NCBI GenBank assembly: GCA_029941095.1
Contig: JAPYRO010000080.1
Location: forward strand, 1-6,149
Direction: 5' to 3'
DNA from: Dehalococcoidia bacterium
GTDB taxonomy: Bacteria > Chloroflexota > Dehalococcoidia > UBA6926
Length of the DNA: 6,149 bases
A program made the position numbers and the translations under genes. The notes under the pieces were generated by a model. It saw only the letters and a list, made by a program, of their open reading frames with translations, searched no databases and was not told the origin of the DNA. This document shows positions 1 through 5,106 of this stretch, in pieces. Each line of letters opens with the position of its first letter. Position 1 is the stretch's first letter.

Positions 1-2
1 AT

Positions 3-674
3 AAACGTACTCTTGAATCTACCGTAAAAGAGATTTCAGAGAAAACTGGAGGTGAAGTTTCTTCGGTGCAGGCAGATATGACCAACACATCTGATGTGGA
101 ACAGTTAATCGAGGAAACAATCACGAAATACGGTCAAATTGACATACTCGTAAATAATGCTGCCATGGTTGGAGGCAAAGTCTCTCCTAATCTATCTGAT
201 GCGACTGAAAAAGACTTAGTTGAAGATATCGATACAAAAATTGTTGGCTATTTTAGGACCATAAAAGCCGTTGTTCCCCATATGCAGAATCAGAAATGGG
301 GGAGAATTATCAATATTGGCGGACTAAGCGCACGGCAATCAAGCTTTTTCGGCCTTCGAAATGCCGCTGTGGTTCATATGACAAAGACACTGTCGGATCA
401 ATTGGGCCCCGATGGAATAACCGTCAATGTGGTGCATCCAGGATCCACTGCGACGGATACTGTATTGACTCGTCAAAATAATAGAGCTGAGCAACAAAAT
501 ATATCTGTGGAAAAACTCCAGGAAATGAATTCTGAAAGGGTAGCAATAAGAAGAATTATTCAGCCTCAAGAGTTGGCTTATATTGCATGTTTTTTGGCTT
601 CTCCTAAAGCTGAAAGCATCACTGGTGAAAGTATAGCAGCGGGCGGAGGTTCTCTAGGAGCAGTTTTTGTTTAG
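3..674 (+). CDS. SDR-family oxidoreductase-like protein, 5' partial, catalytic residues replaced
   Basis: The reading frame is open from base 3, so the true start and the N-terminal TGxxxGxG dinucleotide-binding motif lie outside the window; the GTG at 66 is internal. The visible 223 residues follow the C-terminal two thirds of the classical short-chain dehydrogenase/reductase fold. They show an acidic D25 after a beta strand, D-I-L-V-NNAA (47-54), GRIINI (100-105), the helix leading to T-K-T-L, VNVVHPG (141-147), and a C-terminal cofactor/substrate loop ending in ITGESIAAGGGS. Family members normally reduce carbonyls or oxidise alcohols with NAD(P)H in the cytoplasm. Here the catalytic tetrad is altered: Ser becomes Gly (about G107), Tyr becomes Phe (about F116), Lys becomes Asn (N120), and the Asn position appears to be Lys (about K79). 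No YxxxK exists in the segment. The frame is intact, so this looks like a maintained divergent SDR rather than a decaying gene. The substrate is unknown. Confidence 0.9.
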   Translation, partial: KRTLESTVKEISEKTGGEVSSVQADMTNTSDVEQLIEETITKYGQIDILVNNAAMVGGKVSPNLSDATEKDLVEDIDTKIVGYFRTIKAVVPHMQNQKWGRIINIGGLSARQSSFFGLRNAAVVHMTKTLSDQLGPDGITVNVVHPGSTATDTVLTRQNNRAEQQNISVEKLQEMNSERVAIRRIIQPQELAYIACFLASPKAESITGESIAAGGGSLGAVFV

Positions 675-735
675 ATAGACTGTATGCCAAGAAAAATTCG
701 TTGCCACTTAAAAAGTCTCTGTATGTAGTAATATA

Positions 736-764
736 TTGGCAGTAATTCTTGTACGTGGTATGGT
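736..764 (+). promoter_or_regulatory. candidate sigma-70-type promoter for the six-helix membrane protein
   Basis: TTGGCA at 736-741 matches five of six bases of the -35 consensus. TATGGT at 759-764 matches four of six of the -10 consensus, and the spacer is 17 bases. Transcription would start near 771 and give a leader of about 40 bases before the ATG at 812. This was found by eye only, and AT-rich sequence gives such matches by chance. Confidence 0.35.
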
Positions 765-796
765 CGTAGCAAAAGTTGATTGTAAGACAGGCACTC

Positions 797-803
797 AAGG
801 AGG
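797..803 (+). promoter_or_regulatory. ribosome binding site that sets the start at 812
   Basis: AAGGAGG is a near-consensus Shine-Dalgarno sequence placed 8 bases before the ATG at 812. It rules out the in-frame TTG at 776, which would add 12 non-membrane residues and has no comparable site before it. Confidence 0.85.
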
Positions 804-811
804 ATTTTATT

Positions 812-1438
812 ATGGGATCAAAGCTACAGACAGGATTGTTATTGGCATTAGGACCTATTGTTTCTTTTATTGGATGGATGGCGCTATATCCTGCAGGAAA
901 TGACAGTTCAACTGTCGATATTGCTCAGGCACTGATGGACGATCCAGTTATGGCTCAAATGGGAATAACTTTAGGATATGGTGGAATGATTGCTCTGGTG
1001 ATGGGGTTGTTCTTTACATCTAGAGGAATAGCCACTGGGGATGGTTCAGGACGATCTTATACAAACATTTCTCAGGTATTATTTGTCGCGATTATTCCAC
1101 TAATGCTGATATCAGCTGGGTTTGAATTTGCTAATACTGAAGCCGCTAATATAGCTGAAGGTGCTCTCATGCAGAATTTAGCTTTAGCCTCAAGCAGTGG
1201 ATTTCCCTTAGCAGTCGGACTTGGAGTGCTGTTACTGGGTATAGCTATGGTTCTTGAAAAGATCCAGAATATTATAGTTGGTATTGTTCTTTGTTTAGTA
1301 GGAATCATATTGCCGATATCTTCATTCCTGGGAGAAAATGGAGATGTGGTTCAATTTGTTGCCTGGATGGGATTTATGGCGACTGGTCTGATACTGGGTG
1401 GCTTAACTATTAGAGACGCTAGACAATCAAATAGCTGA
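812..1438 (+). CDS. hypothetical six-helix integral membrane protein
   Basis: This is a 208-residue protein that I do not recognise. Hydrophobic stretches at about 9-27, 49-68, 88-107, 131-148, 153-173 and 179-200 predict six membrane helices. Both ends are short, and the end (R-D-A-R-Q-S-N-S) is polar and basic. The loop at 28-48 is acidic (N-D-S-S-T-V-D ... M-D-D-P) and the loop at 69-86 is Gly/Ser-rich with Arg71 and Arg81. By the positive-inside rule, the 69-86 loop and the C-terminus are probably cytoplasmic and the 28-48 loop outside. There is no signal-peptide cleavage site, no transporter signature and no conserved charged residue pair that I can name. Charged residues inside or beside helices are few (E105, E110, E116). 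It has a strong ribosome binding site and a terminator of its own, so it is probably a monocistronic unit. The start at 812 is chosen from the AAGGAGG site. Coding status is good; function is unknown. Confidence 0.85.
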   Translation: MGSKLQTGLLLALGPIVSFIGWMALYPAGNDSSTVDIAQALMDDPVMAQMGITLGYGGMIALVMGLFFTSRGIATGDGSGRSYTNISQVLFVAIIPLMLISAGFEFANTEAANIAEGALMQNLALASSSGFPLAVGLGVLLLGIAMVLEKIQNIIVGIVLCLVGIILPISSFLGENGDVVQFVAWMGFMATGLILGGLTIRDARQSNS

Positions 1439-1461
1439 TTTTAAAAATTTAAAGAACTTAG

Positions 1462-1500
1462 AGAAAGCCCTTCCCGAATCTCGTGGGAGGGTTTTCTTTA
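1462..1500 (+). terminator. rho-independent terminator after the six-helix membrane protein
   Basis: The left arm AGAAAGCCC-TT-CCC (1464-1475) pairs with the right arm GGG-A-GGG-TTTTCT (1485-1497), with one bulged base and one G-T pair. The loop is about 9 bases, and the right arm runs into a T-rich tail (TTTTCTTTA). It begins 23 bases after the stop codon at 1438. The opposite strand has an A-rich left arm that would also give a T tract (GGGCTTTCT), but no - strand gene ends here. Confidence 0.8.
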
Positions 1501-1613
1501 TTCTCAAGCAGGATAAATGAGAGCAGCAAACTTTATTGTTACTGACTTGGTACTTTTAGGCTCATGTTTGTTTGTAAATTTAAAATACAGATTGAACGAG
1601 GATAAACTCCTAC

Positions 1614-2096
1614 ATGATAAACGAGTACACGGAAAAAGACGTTAATAATATCCTCAACGTAATTAATAATGCAGCGTTGAAATATAAGGGAGTTATCCCT
1701 GAGAATTCTTGGCATGAACCCTATATGACGGATCAAGAACTAATAGATGAATTCGCCGATAATGTCCGAATATTTGGATATACAGTAAAAGATAAGTTGG
1801 TTGGCGTTATGGGGATCCAGGAACTAGAGGATGTTACCTTGATTAGGCACGCGTATATACTTTCCGACCATCAAGGGATCGGAATTGGAAGATCCTTATT
1901 AGAGTATTTGTTTCAAATTAACAAGAGTCCTAGGTTACTTGTTGGTACTTGGGAGGGTGCTACTTGGGCGGTTAGATTCTATTTGAACAATGGTTTTTTT
2001 CTTCATGAAAGGTCTAAAACCGATCTATTATTGAAAAAATATTGGGAAGTCCCTGAGCTACAAATGGACAATTCAGTGGTACTAGAGAAAATATAG
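1614..2096 (+). CDS. GNAT-family N-acetyltransferase
   Basis: This 160-residue protein has the length and layout of a single-domain GNAT enzyme, which moves an acetyl group from acetyl-CoA to an amine of a small molecule or protein. The acetyl-CoA pyrophosphate-binding motif A is H-Q-G-I-G-I-G-R-S-L-L at 86-96, matching Q/R-x-x-G-x-G/A with Q87, G90 and G92. It is preceded by the beta-4 strand containing IRHAYIL (77-83). Motif B follows as W-E-G-A-T-W-A-V-R-F-Y-L-N-N-G-F near 114-129, typical of the C-terminal half of the fold. The N-terminal 55 residues, including WHEPYM (33-38) and an acidic stretch, probably form the acceptor pocket. The ATG at 1614 has a weak upstream GAGGA (1598-1602, 11 bases away). 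I see no convincing promoter in 1501-1613, though the terminator upstream implies separate transcription. The acceptor substrate cannot be read from the sequence. Confidence 0.92.
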   Translation: MINEYTEKDVNNILNVINNAALKYKGVIPENSWHEPYMTDQELIDEFADNVRIFGYTVKDKLVGVMGIQELEDVTLIRHAYILSDHQGIGIGRSLLEYLFQINKSPRLLVGTWEGATWAVRFYLNNGFFLHERSKTDLLLKKYWEVPELQMDNSVVLEKI

Positions 2097-2110
2097 TATC
2101 AGACATGGAA

Positions 2111-2139
2111 TTGTCGTTTATATCAAATTGACGTAAGAT
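2111..2139 (+). promoter_or_regulatory. weak candidate promoter for the zinc ribbon gene
   Basis: TTGTCG at 2111-2116 and TAAGAT at 2134-2139 are separated by 17 bases, each matching four of six consensus bases. A 6-bp hairpin, GAGAAT-TTCT-ATTCTC at 2140-2155, follows directly and would lie at the start of the transcript. It has no T tract, so it is not an obvious terminator for the acetyltransferase gene. Confidence 0.25.
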
Positions 2140-2189
2140 GAGAATTTCTATTCTCCAGTAAAAGAGAGATCAAATTAGAGAGGTAATCA

Positions 2190-2399
2190 ATGGCAAAACA
2201 AACTTACTCTTGCATAAAATGTGAAGGGACTCGATACAGGTCCGGTGAGTTACGGACTACTGGCTCAGGTATAACACGATTTCTAAATATACAGAACCAG
2301 AAATATGAGACCGTAGCTTGTGATGACTGTGGCTATACCGAGCTATATCGGCTAGACGGAACGGGTTTCGGTAATATACTAGATTTGTTCACGAACTAG
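2190..2399 (+). CDS. small zinc ribbon protein, COG3478/PF09855-like (predicted nucleic-acid binding)
   Basis: This is a complete 69-residue protein. Two Cys pairs, C8-x2-C11 and C44-x2-C47, form a four-Cys zinc ribbon. The second pair has the knuckle form C-D-D-C-G-Y-T-E, common in ribbons of transcription and RNA-processing proteins. Between the pairs lie basic and polar residues (T14-R-Y-R17, R22, R30) and N-I-Q-N-Q-K-Y. The tail G-F-G-N-I-L-D-L-F completes the pattern I associate with the short 'nucleic-acid-binding protein containing a Zn-ribbon' family, usually about 65-75 residues. The family assignment is from memory and the nucleic-acid role is a family prediction, not shown. A GAGAGGT ribosome binding site at 2178-2184 sits 5 bases before the ATG. 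The gene ends 31 bases before the 3' end of the tRNA-Ala gene on the other strand. Confidence 0.85.
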   Translation: MAKQTYSCIKCEGTRYRSGELRTTGSGITRFLNIQNQKYETVACDDCGYTELYRLDGTGFGNILDLFTN

Positions 2400-2412
2400 A
2401 ATGTGCGATACT

Positions 2413-2430
2413 AACACTTGTTAAGGTGTT
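2413..2430. terminator. short hairpin between the convergent zinc ribbon and tRNA-Ala genes
   Basis: AACACTT (2413-2419) pairs with AGGTGTT (2424-2430) around the loop GTTA, giving a 7-bp stem with one T-G pair. It abuts the encoded CCA end of the tRNA and follows the zinc ribbon stop by 13 bases. It could end transcription from both sides, but neither strand has a good T tract, so the terminator call is weak. It may instead shape the tRNA 3' trailer for processing. Confidence 0.3.
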
Positions 2431-2506
2431 TGGTGGAGCCGAGGGGGCTCGAACCCCTGACCCCCTGCTTGCAAAGCAGGTGCTCTCCCAACTGAGCTAC
2501 GGCCCC
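2431..2506 (-). tRNA. tRNA-Ala, anticodon TGC
   Basis: Read on the - strand, the 76 bases fold as a complete cloverleaf. The acceptor stem is GGGGCCG/CGGCTCC, the D arm GCTC/GAGC, the anticodon stem CCTGC/GCAGG and the T arm AGGGG/CCCCT with loop TTCGAGC. The seven-base anticodon loop TTTGCAA has anticodon TGC (bases 2471-2473 on the + strand), which reads GCA and, with modification, other Ala codons. The third acceptor pair is G3-U70, the classical identity element for alanyl-tRNA synthetase, and the discriminator base is A73. The CCA tail is encoded in the DNA (2431-2433). There is no intron. It stands alone, with no neighbouring tRNA or rRNA in the window. Confidence 0.98.
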
Positions 2507-2527
2507 AATAGTATTCGATGTGGTTAG

Positions 2528-2538
2528 ATTATATTATA
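2528..2538 (-). promoter_or_regulatory. candidate -10 element(s) for tRNA-Ala
   Basis: On the - strand two overlapping perfect TATAAT hexamers occur (2533-2528 and 2538-2533). They would start transcription roughly 15 bases before the mature tRNA 5' end at 2506. No good -35 hexamer is visible at 16-18 bases upstream, so the assignment rests on the -10 match and position only, in a very AT-rich region. Confidence 0.4.
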
Positions 2539-2588
2539 TATTCTGATAGATGTGATCTAATATCCATTATAAATCTAATAGTATCTTT

Positions 2589-2615
2589 AATTTAATAGCT
2601 AATAGCTGTTAAATT
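2589..2615 (+). promoter_or_regulatory. near-perfect hairpin directly before the exporter gene's ribosome binding site
   Basis: AATTTAATAGCT (2589-2600) and AGCTGTTAAATT (2604-2615) form a 12-bp stem with a single T-G pair and a 3-base loop, AAT. It ends 4 bases before GGAGGG at 2620-2625. No T tract follows on either strand, so it is not a standard terminator. As RNA it could modulate translation of the downstream membrane protein; as DNA it could be an operator for a dimeric regulator. Confidence 0.45.
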
Positions 2616-2619
2616 GCTT

Positions 2620-2625
2620 GGAGGG
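2620..2625 (+). promoter_or_regulatory. ribosome binding site that sets the start at 2632
   Basis: GGAGGG is placed 6 bases before the ATG at 2632. An in-frame TTG at 2614 would put this motif inside the coding region and would overlap the hairpin arm, so it is rejected as the start. Confidence 0.8.
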
Positions 2626-2631
2626 ATACCT

Positions 2632-3156
2632 ATGTGGCAAGTGCCTTTTGATTCTTTATTACAAATTTTTGTTGCTTCTATGCTGCCAGTTGGCGAACTT
2701 CGTTTAGGTATACCTTTGGGCATACTTGCCCTTGATCTACATTGGTTTCCTGTCTTGATAATTAGTTTTATGGGTAATCTTGTGCCTGTCTTACCCATTC
2801 TTTTACTCCTTAATTGGGTTCCTAGGTTGATTCCTTATTTTCCCTCGTGGGTCAATAAAATTTGGTTATTCCAGAATAAAAGAGTAGTGGCACTTCACGG
2901 GAAGTATTCTAGTTACGTTTCAGTAAAGAATAGCGAAAGTAAAAATCTAATCATTCTCATTTTATTAGTAGCGGTACCGTTACCCTTTACAGGAGTTTGG
3001 ACAGGGTGTCTTGTCGCCTGGATTCTGCGGGTGCCACTAAATAGAGCTTTCCCACCGATTGCTTTAGGTACACTTATTGCAGGCCTATTCGTTACGGCGC
3101 TTGTTTTGGGCCCGCTTGAGTGGTTGGCTAATATTTTATTGATTGATGCTGGCTAA
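2632..3156 (+). CDS. small multidrug export-like membrane protein (COG2426/PF06695 family)
   Basis: This 174-residue, very hydrophobic protein is in the usual size range of the family. Membrane segments lie at about 9-34 (probably re-entrant or broken by Pro), 38-62, 105-132 and 140-170. Between the second and third is a basic cytoplasmic stretch (W78-L-F-Q-N-K-R ... H-G-K-Y). Two signatures support the family: M-L-P-V-G-E-L-R-L-G-I-P (17-28), with Glu22 and Arg24 in a Pro-bounded membrane segment, and V-P-L-P-F-T-G-V-W-T-G (115-125). Both occur in the set named 'small multi-drug export protein', and the inverted-repeat-like Pro-rich motifs resemble re-entrant loops of DedA/VTT-type proteins. 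The drug-export label is historical and the real substrate is unknown. The gene is divergent from tRNA-Ala and convergent with trpB, with stop codons 5 bases apart. A hairpin precedes its ribosome binding site. Confidence 0.85.
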   Translation: MWQVPFDSLLQIFVASMLPVGELRLGIPLGILALDLHWFPVLIISFMGNLVPVLPILLLLNWVPRLIPYFPSWVNKIWLFQNKRVVALHGKYSSYVSVKNSESKNLIILILLVAVPLPFTGVWTGCLVAWILRVPLNRAFPPIALGTLIAGLFVTALVLGPLEWLANILLIDAG

Positions 3157-3161
3157 GTTTA

Positions 3162-4361
3162 CTATAAACTTATATTTTGGAGCTTAGCCACAGTATCAAT
3201 GTCTTTATCGCCTCGCCCACTTAAATTAATAACCATTATGTCTGATTTGCTTAAAGTGGAAGCTAACTTAGTCCCATATATTATGGCGTGCGATGATTCT
3301 AAGGCAGGTATAATTCCTTCTGACTCAGATAGTAATTTAAATCCCTCCAATGCTTCTTCATCTGTGACACTAGTATATTCTGCTCTACCGCTCTCTTTGT
3401 AGTAAGCGTGTTCAGGCCCAACACCAGGATAATCTAAGCCAGCTGATATACTGTGGGTTTCACTGACCTGACCCCATTTGTCTTGTAAGAGCATCGAGTA
3501 GGAACCATGCAGCACTCCTGGGGTTCCAGCTACCAACGTTGCGGCATGAGAGCCAGAAGGTATTCCTGATCCTCCGGCTTCGACCCCAATAAATTTTACG
3601 GCAGTATCTTTTTCAAAAGGATAGAACATACCGATAGCATTACTTCCTCCTCCAACACATGCGATTAAATAATCCGGAAGTCTACCTTCCAATTCATTTA
3701 GTTGTTGTCTGATTTCTTCACCTATGATTTTCTGGAAATCTCGAACCATTGTTGGGTAGGGATGTGGGCCTACGACACTACCGATTAAGTAGTAGGTGTT
3801 TGAGACGTTGGTTACCCAATCACGCATCGCTTCATTGACTGCGTCTTTCAGAGTTTTTGATCCACTTGTTACCGGAATCACATTCGCTCCTAATAGTTTC
3901 ATTCGGAAAACGTTTGGAGCTTGCCTCGCTATATCATCCTCTCCCATGTAAACATGGCATTCCATTCCTAAAAGCGCACATACTGTTGCAGTTGCAACTC
4001 CGTGCTGCCCTGCACCCGTTTCCGCAATGATTCGACTTTTACCCATCCTTTTTGCTAATAATCCTTGTCCTAAAGCGTTGTTAATTTTATGAGCTCCTGT
4101 ATGTGCTAAATCTTCTCGTTTAAGGTATATAGTTGCCCCGCCCGATTTTCTTGTGAGGTTTTTTGCAAGGGTTAAAGGAGTGGGTCGTCCAGCATAAGTT
4201 TTTGATAAGGAATCCAGTTCGGATAGGAATCCCGGATCTTTGCTTGCGCTAAGGTATTCCTTTTCAAGTTCAGATACTGCTGACATTAATGTTTCAGGAA
4301 CGAACTTCCCTCCAAAATCACCAAAGCGATCTATAGAATCTATTTTATTTTTTGTTTTCAT
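3162..4361 (-). CDS. trpB: tryptophan synthase beta chain (TrpB1 type)
   Basis: This 399-residue protein is full length for the family. It is a PLP enzyme that condenses indole with L-serine to give L-tryptophan, normally as the beta part of an alpha2-beta2 complex in the cytoplasm. The N-terminus D-x-F-G-D-F-G-G-K-F-V-P-E-T-L is characteristic. H-T-G-A-H-K-I-N-N places the PLP-binding lysine at K92, E-T-G-A-G-Q-H-G the catalytic Glu at E114, and GGGSNA (237-242) holds the cofactor phosphate. S-G-R-G-D-K-D near the end supplies S381, which contacts the pyridine nitrogen. These are the standard TrpB1 motifs, not the longer TrpB2 form, so an alpha partner is expected. It is the last gene of the trp cluster, 84 bases after trpF. 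The ribosome binding site CAGGAG (4380-4375) is 13 bases from the ATG, rather far. No trpA follows; the next gene is convergent. Confidence 0.97.
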   Translation of the reverse strand: MKTKNKIDSIDRFGDFGGKFVPETLMSAVSELEKEYLSASKDPGFLSELDSLSKTYAGRPTPLTLAKNLTRKSGGATIYLKREDLAHTGAHKINNALGQGLLAKRMGKSRIIAETGAGQHGVATATVCALLGMECHVYMGEDDIARQAPNVFRMKLLGANVIPVTSGSKTLKDAVNEAMRDWVTNVSNTYYLIGSVVGPHPYPTMVRDFQKIIGEEIRQQLNELEGRLPDYLIACVGGGSNAIGMFYPFEKDTAVKFIGVEAGGSGIPSGSHAATLVAGTPGVLHGSYSMLLQDKWGQVSETHSISAGLDYPGVGPEHAYYKESGRAEYTSVTDEEALEGFKLLSESEGIIPALESSHAIIYGTKLASTLSKSDIMVINLSGRGDKDIDTVAKLQNISL

Positions 4362-4445
4362 TATTATAAATTTTCTCCTGCTTATGATTCTATTACTGGC
4401 ATTAAAATATGTAAAAAGAAACTAGTATTGAGTACTCTTATTTTT

Positions 4446-5102
4446 TCAAAGTGGTAATTTTCTTGCTTGGTAGATGAATTCTGCGATTTTATTTGGATCC
4501 TTTTTCCTATTAGTTTCCACTCCACTAGAAACATCTATTCCCCAGGGACGGACATCTTTAATAATTCCTCCCACGTTTTGTGGTGTTAGCCCGCCGGCCA
4601 AGATACAAGGGTAGGTTTTAGTAATCATTTTTGCTAGCTCAAGATCCAGTGATCTGCCTGTACCACCTGGTTGCCCTTCTACTAAAGGTTCGATGAGAGC
4701 TATCGCGTTTGTTTCTTCTGCATATTCAAATACTGGCCCTAGCATTTTTTCGATTTCAACCTCACTGGCTCGTGCAGGTATTCTTTTTGCAATAATTAAA
4801 GGTCGTTCTATCGAGTTCCAGTATGGTTTATCTTCATCACCATGGAGCTGTACCATGTCCAGTCCTAGCTGTTCCGCAACAGAGTTAACTTCTTTTACAG
4901 GTTGATTGACGAACACTCCTACTATTGGGGGGATCAGATCTGCAGTATCTCTAAAAGCATCTAGCATCACCCCAGCATTTTCTACACTCACTCGTCTCCA
5001 AGCGTCGGCAAAGATAATTCCTAAAAGATCGGCACCACTAGAAGTTGCGTTTGTTAAGTCTTCTAGACTACGGTTGCCGCACATTTTGATCATCACATTC
5101 AT
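4446..5102 (-). CDS. trpF: phosphoribosylanthranilate isomerase
   Basis: This 218-residue TIM-barrel enzyme carries out the third step of tryptophan synthesis, the Amadori rearrangement of phosphoribosylanthranilate to CdRP, which TrpC then uses. Motifs in order are I-K-M-C-G-N-R (5-11) with catalytic general base C8, L-L-G-I-I-F-A near 26-32, G-V-F-V-N-Q (62-67), V-Q-L-H-G-D-E (84-90), G-G-T-G (146-149), A-G-G-L-T-P-Q-N-V (169-177) and G-I-D-V-S-S-G-V-E (188-196). The last three bind the substrate phosphate. The usual general acid Asp in L-L-D is Glu here (A-L-I-E-P, E138), an uncommon but conservative swap. I chose the ATG at 5102, 4 bases after the trpC stop, because it puts Cys at position 8 as in other family members. 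A GTG at 5123 inside trpC would add 7 residues and lacks a ribosome binding site. Tight spacing suggests translational coupling to trpC. Confidence 0.93.
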   Translation of the reverse strand: MNVMIKMCGNRSLEDLTNATSSGADLLGIIFADAWRRVSVENAGVMLDAFRDTADLIPPIVGVFVNQPVKEVNSVAEQLGLDMVQLHGDEDKPYWNSIERPLIIAKRIPARASEVEIEKMLGPVFEYAEETNAIALIEPLVEGQPGGTGRSLDLELAKMITKTYPCILAGGLTPQNVGGIIKDVRPWGIDVSSGVETNRKKDPNKIAEFIYQARKLPL

Positions 5103-5106
5103 TAAA

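Noticed and set aside
296..569. Long frames on both strands inside the SDR region
   Set aside because: They overlap a clear SDR reading frame, lack ribosome binding sites and give no recognisable protein.
1501..1613. Promoter for the GNAT gene (for example TTGGTA near 1547 or TAAAAT near 1581)
   Set aside because: No pair of hexamers with 16-18 base spacing is convincing, so none is listed.
2431..2506. tRNA-Ala as an integration site for a mobile element
   Set aside because: No integrase, no repeated copy of the tRNA 3' end and no phage or plasmid gene is visible in the window.
4418..4440. ACTAGT with flanking AGTACT between trpF and trpB, and another ACTAGT at the trpC/trpF junction, resembling half-sites of the TrpR operator
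   Set aside because: Neither forms the full symmetric operator, both lie downstream of the first visible trp gene where a TrpR site would not be expected, and ACTAGT-type hexamers are likely by chance.
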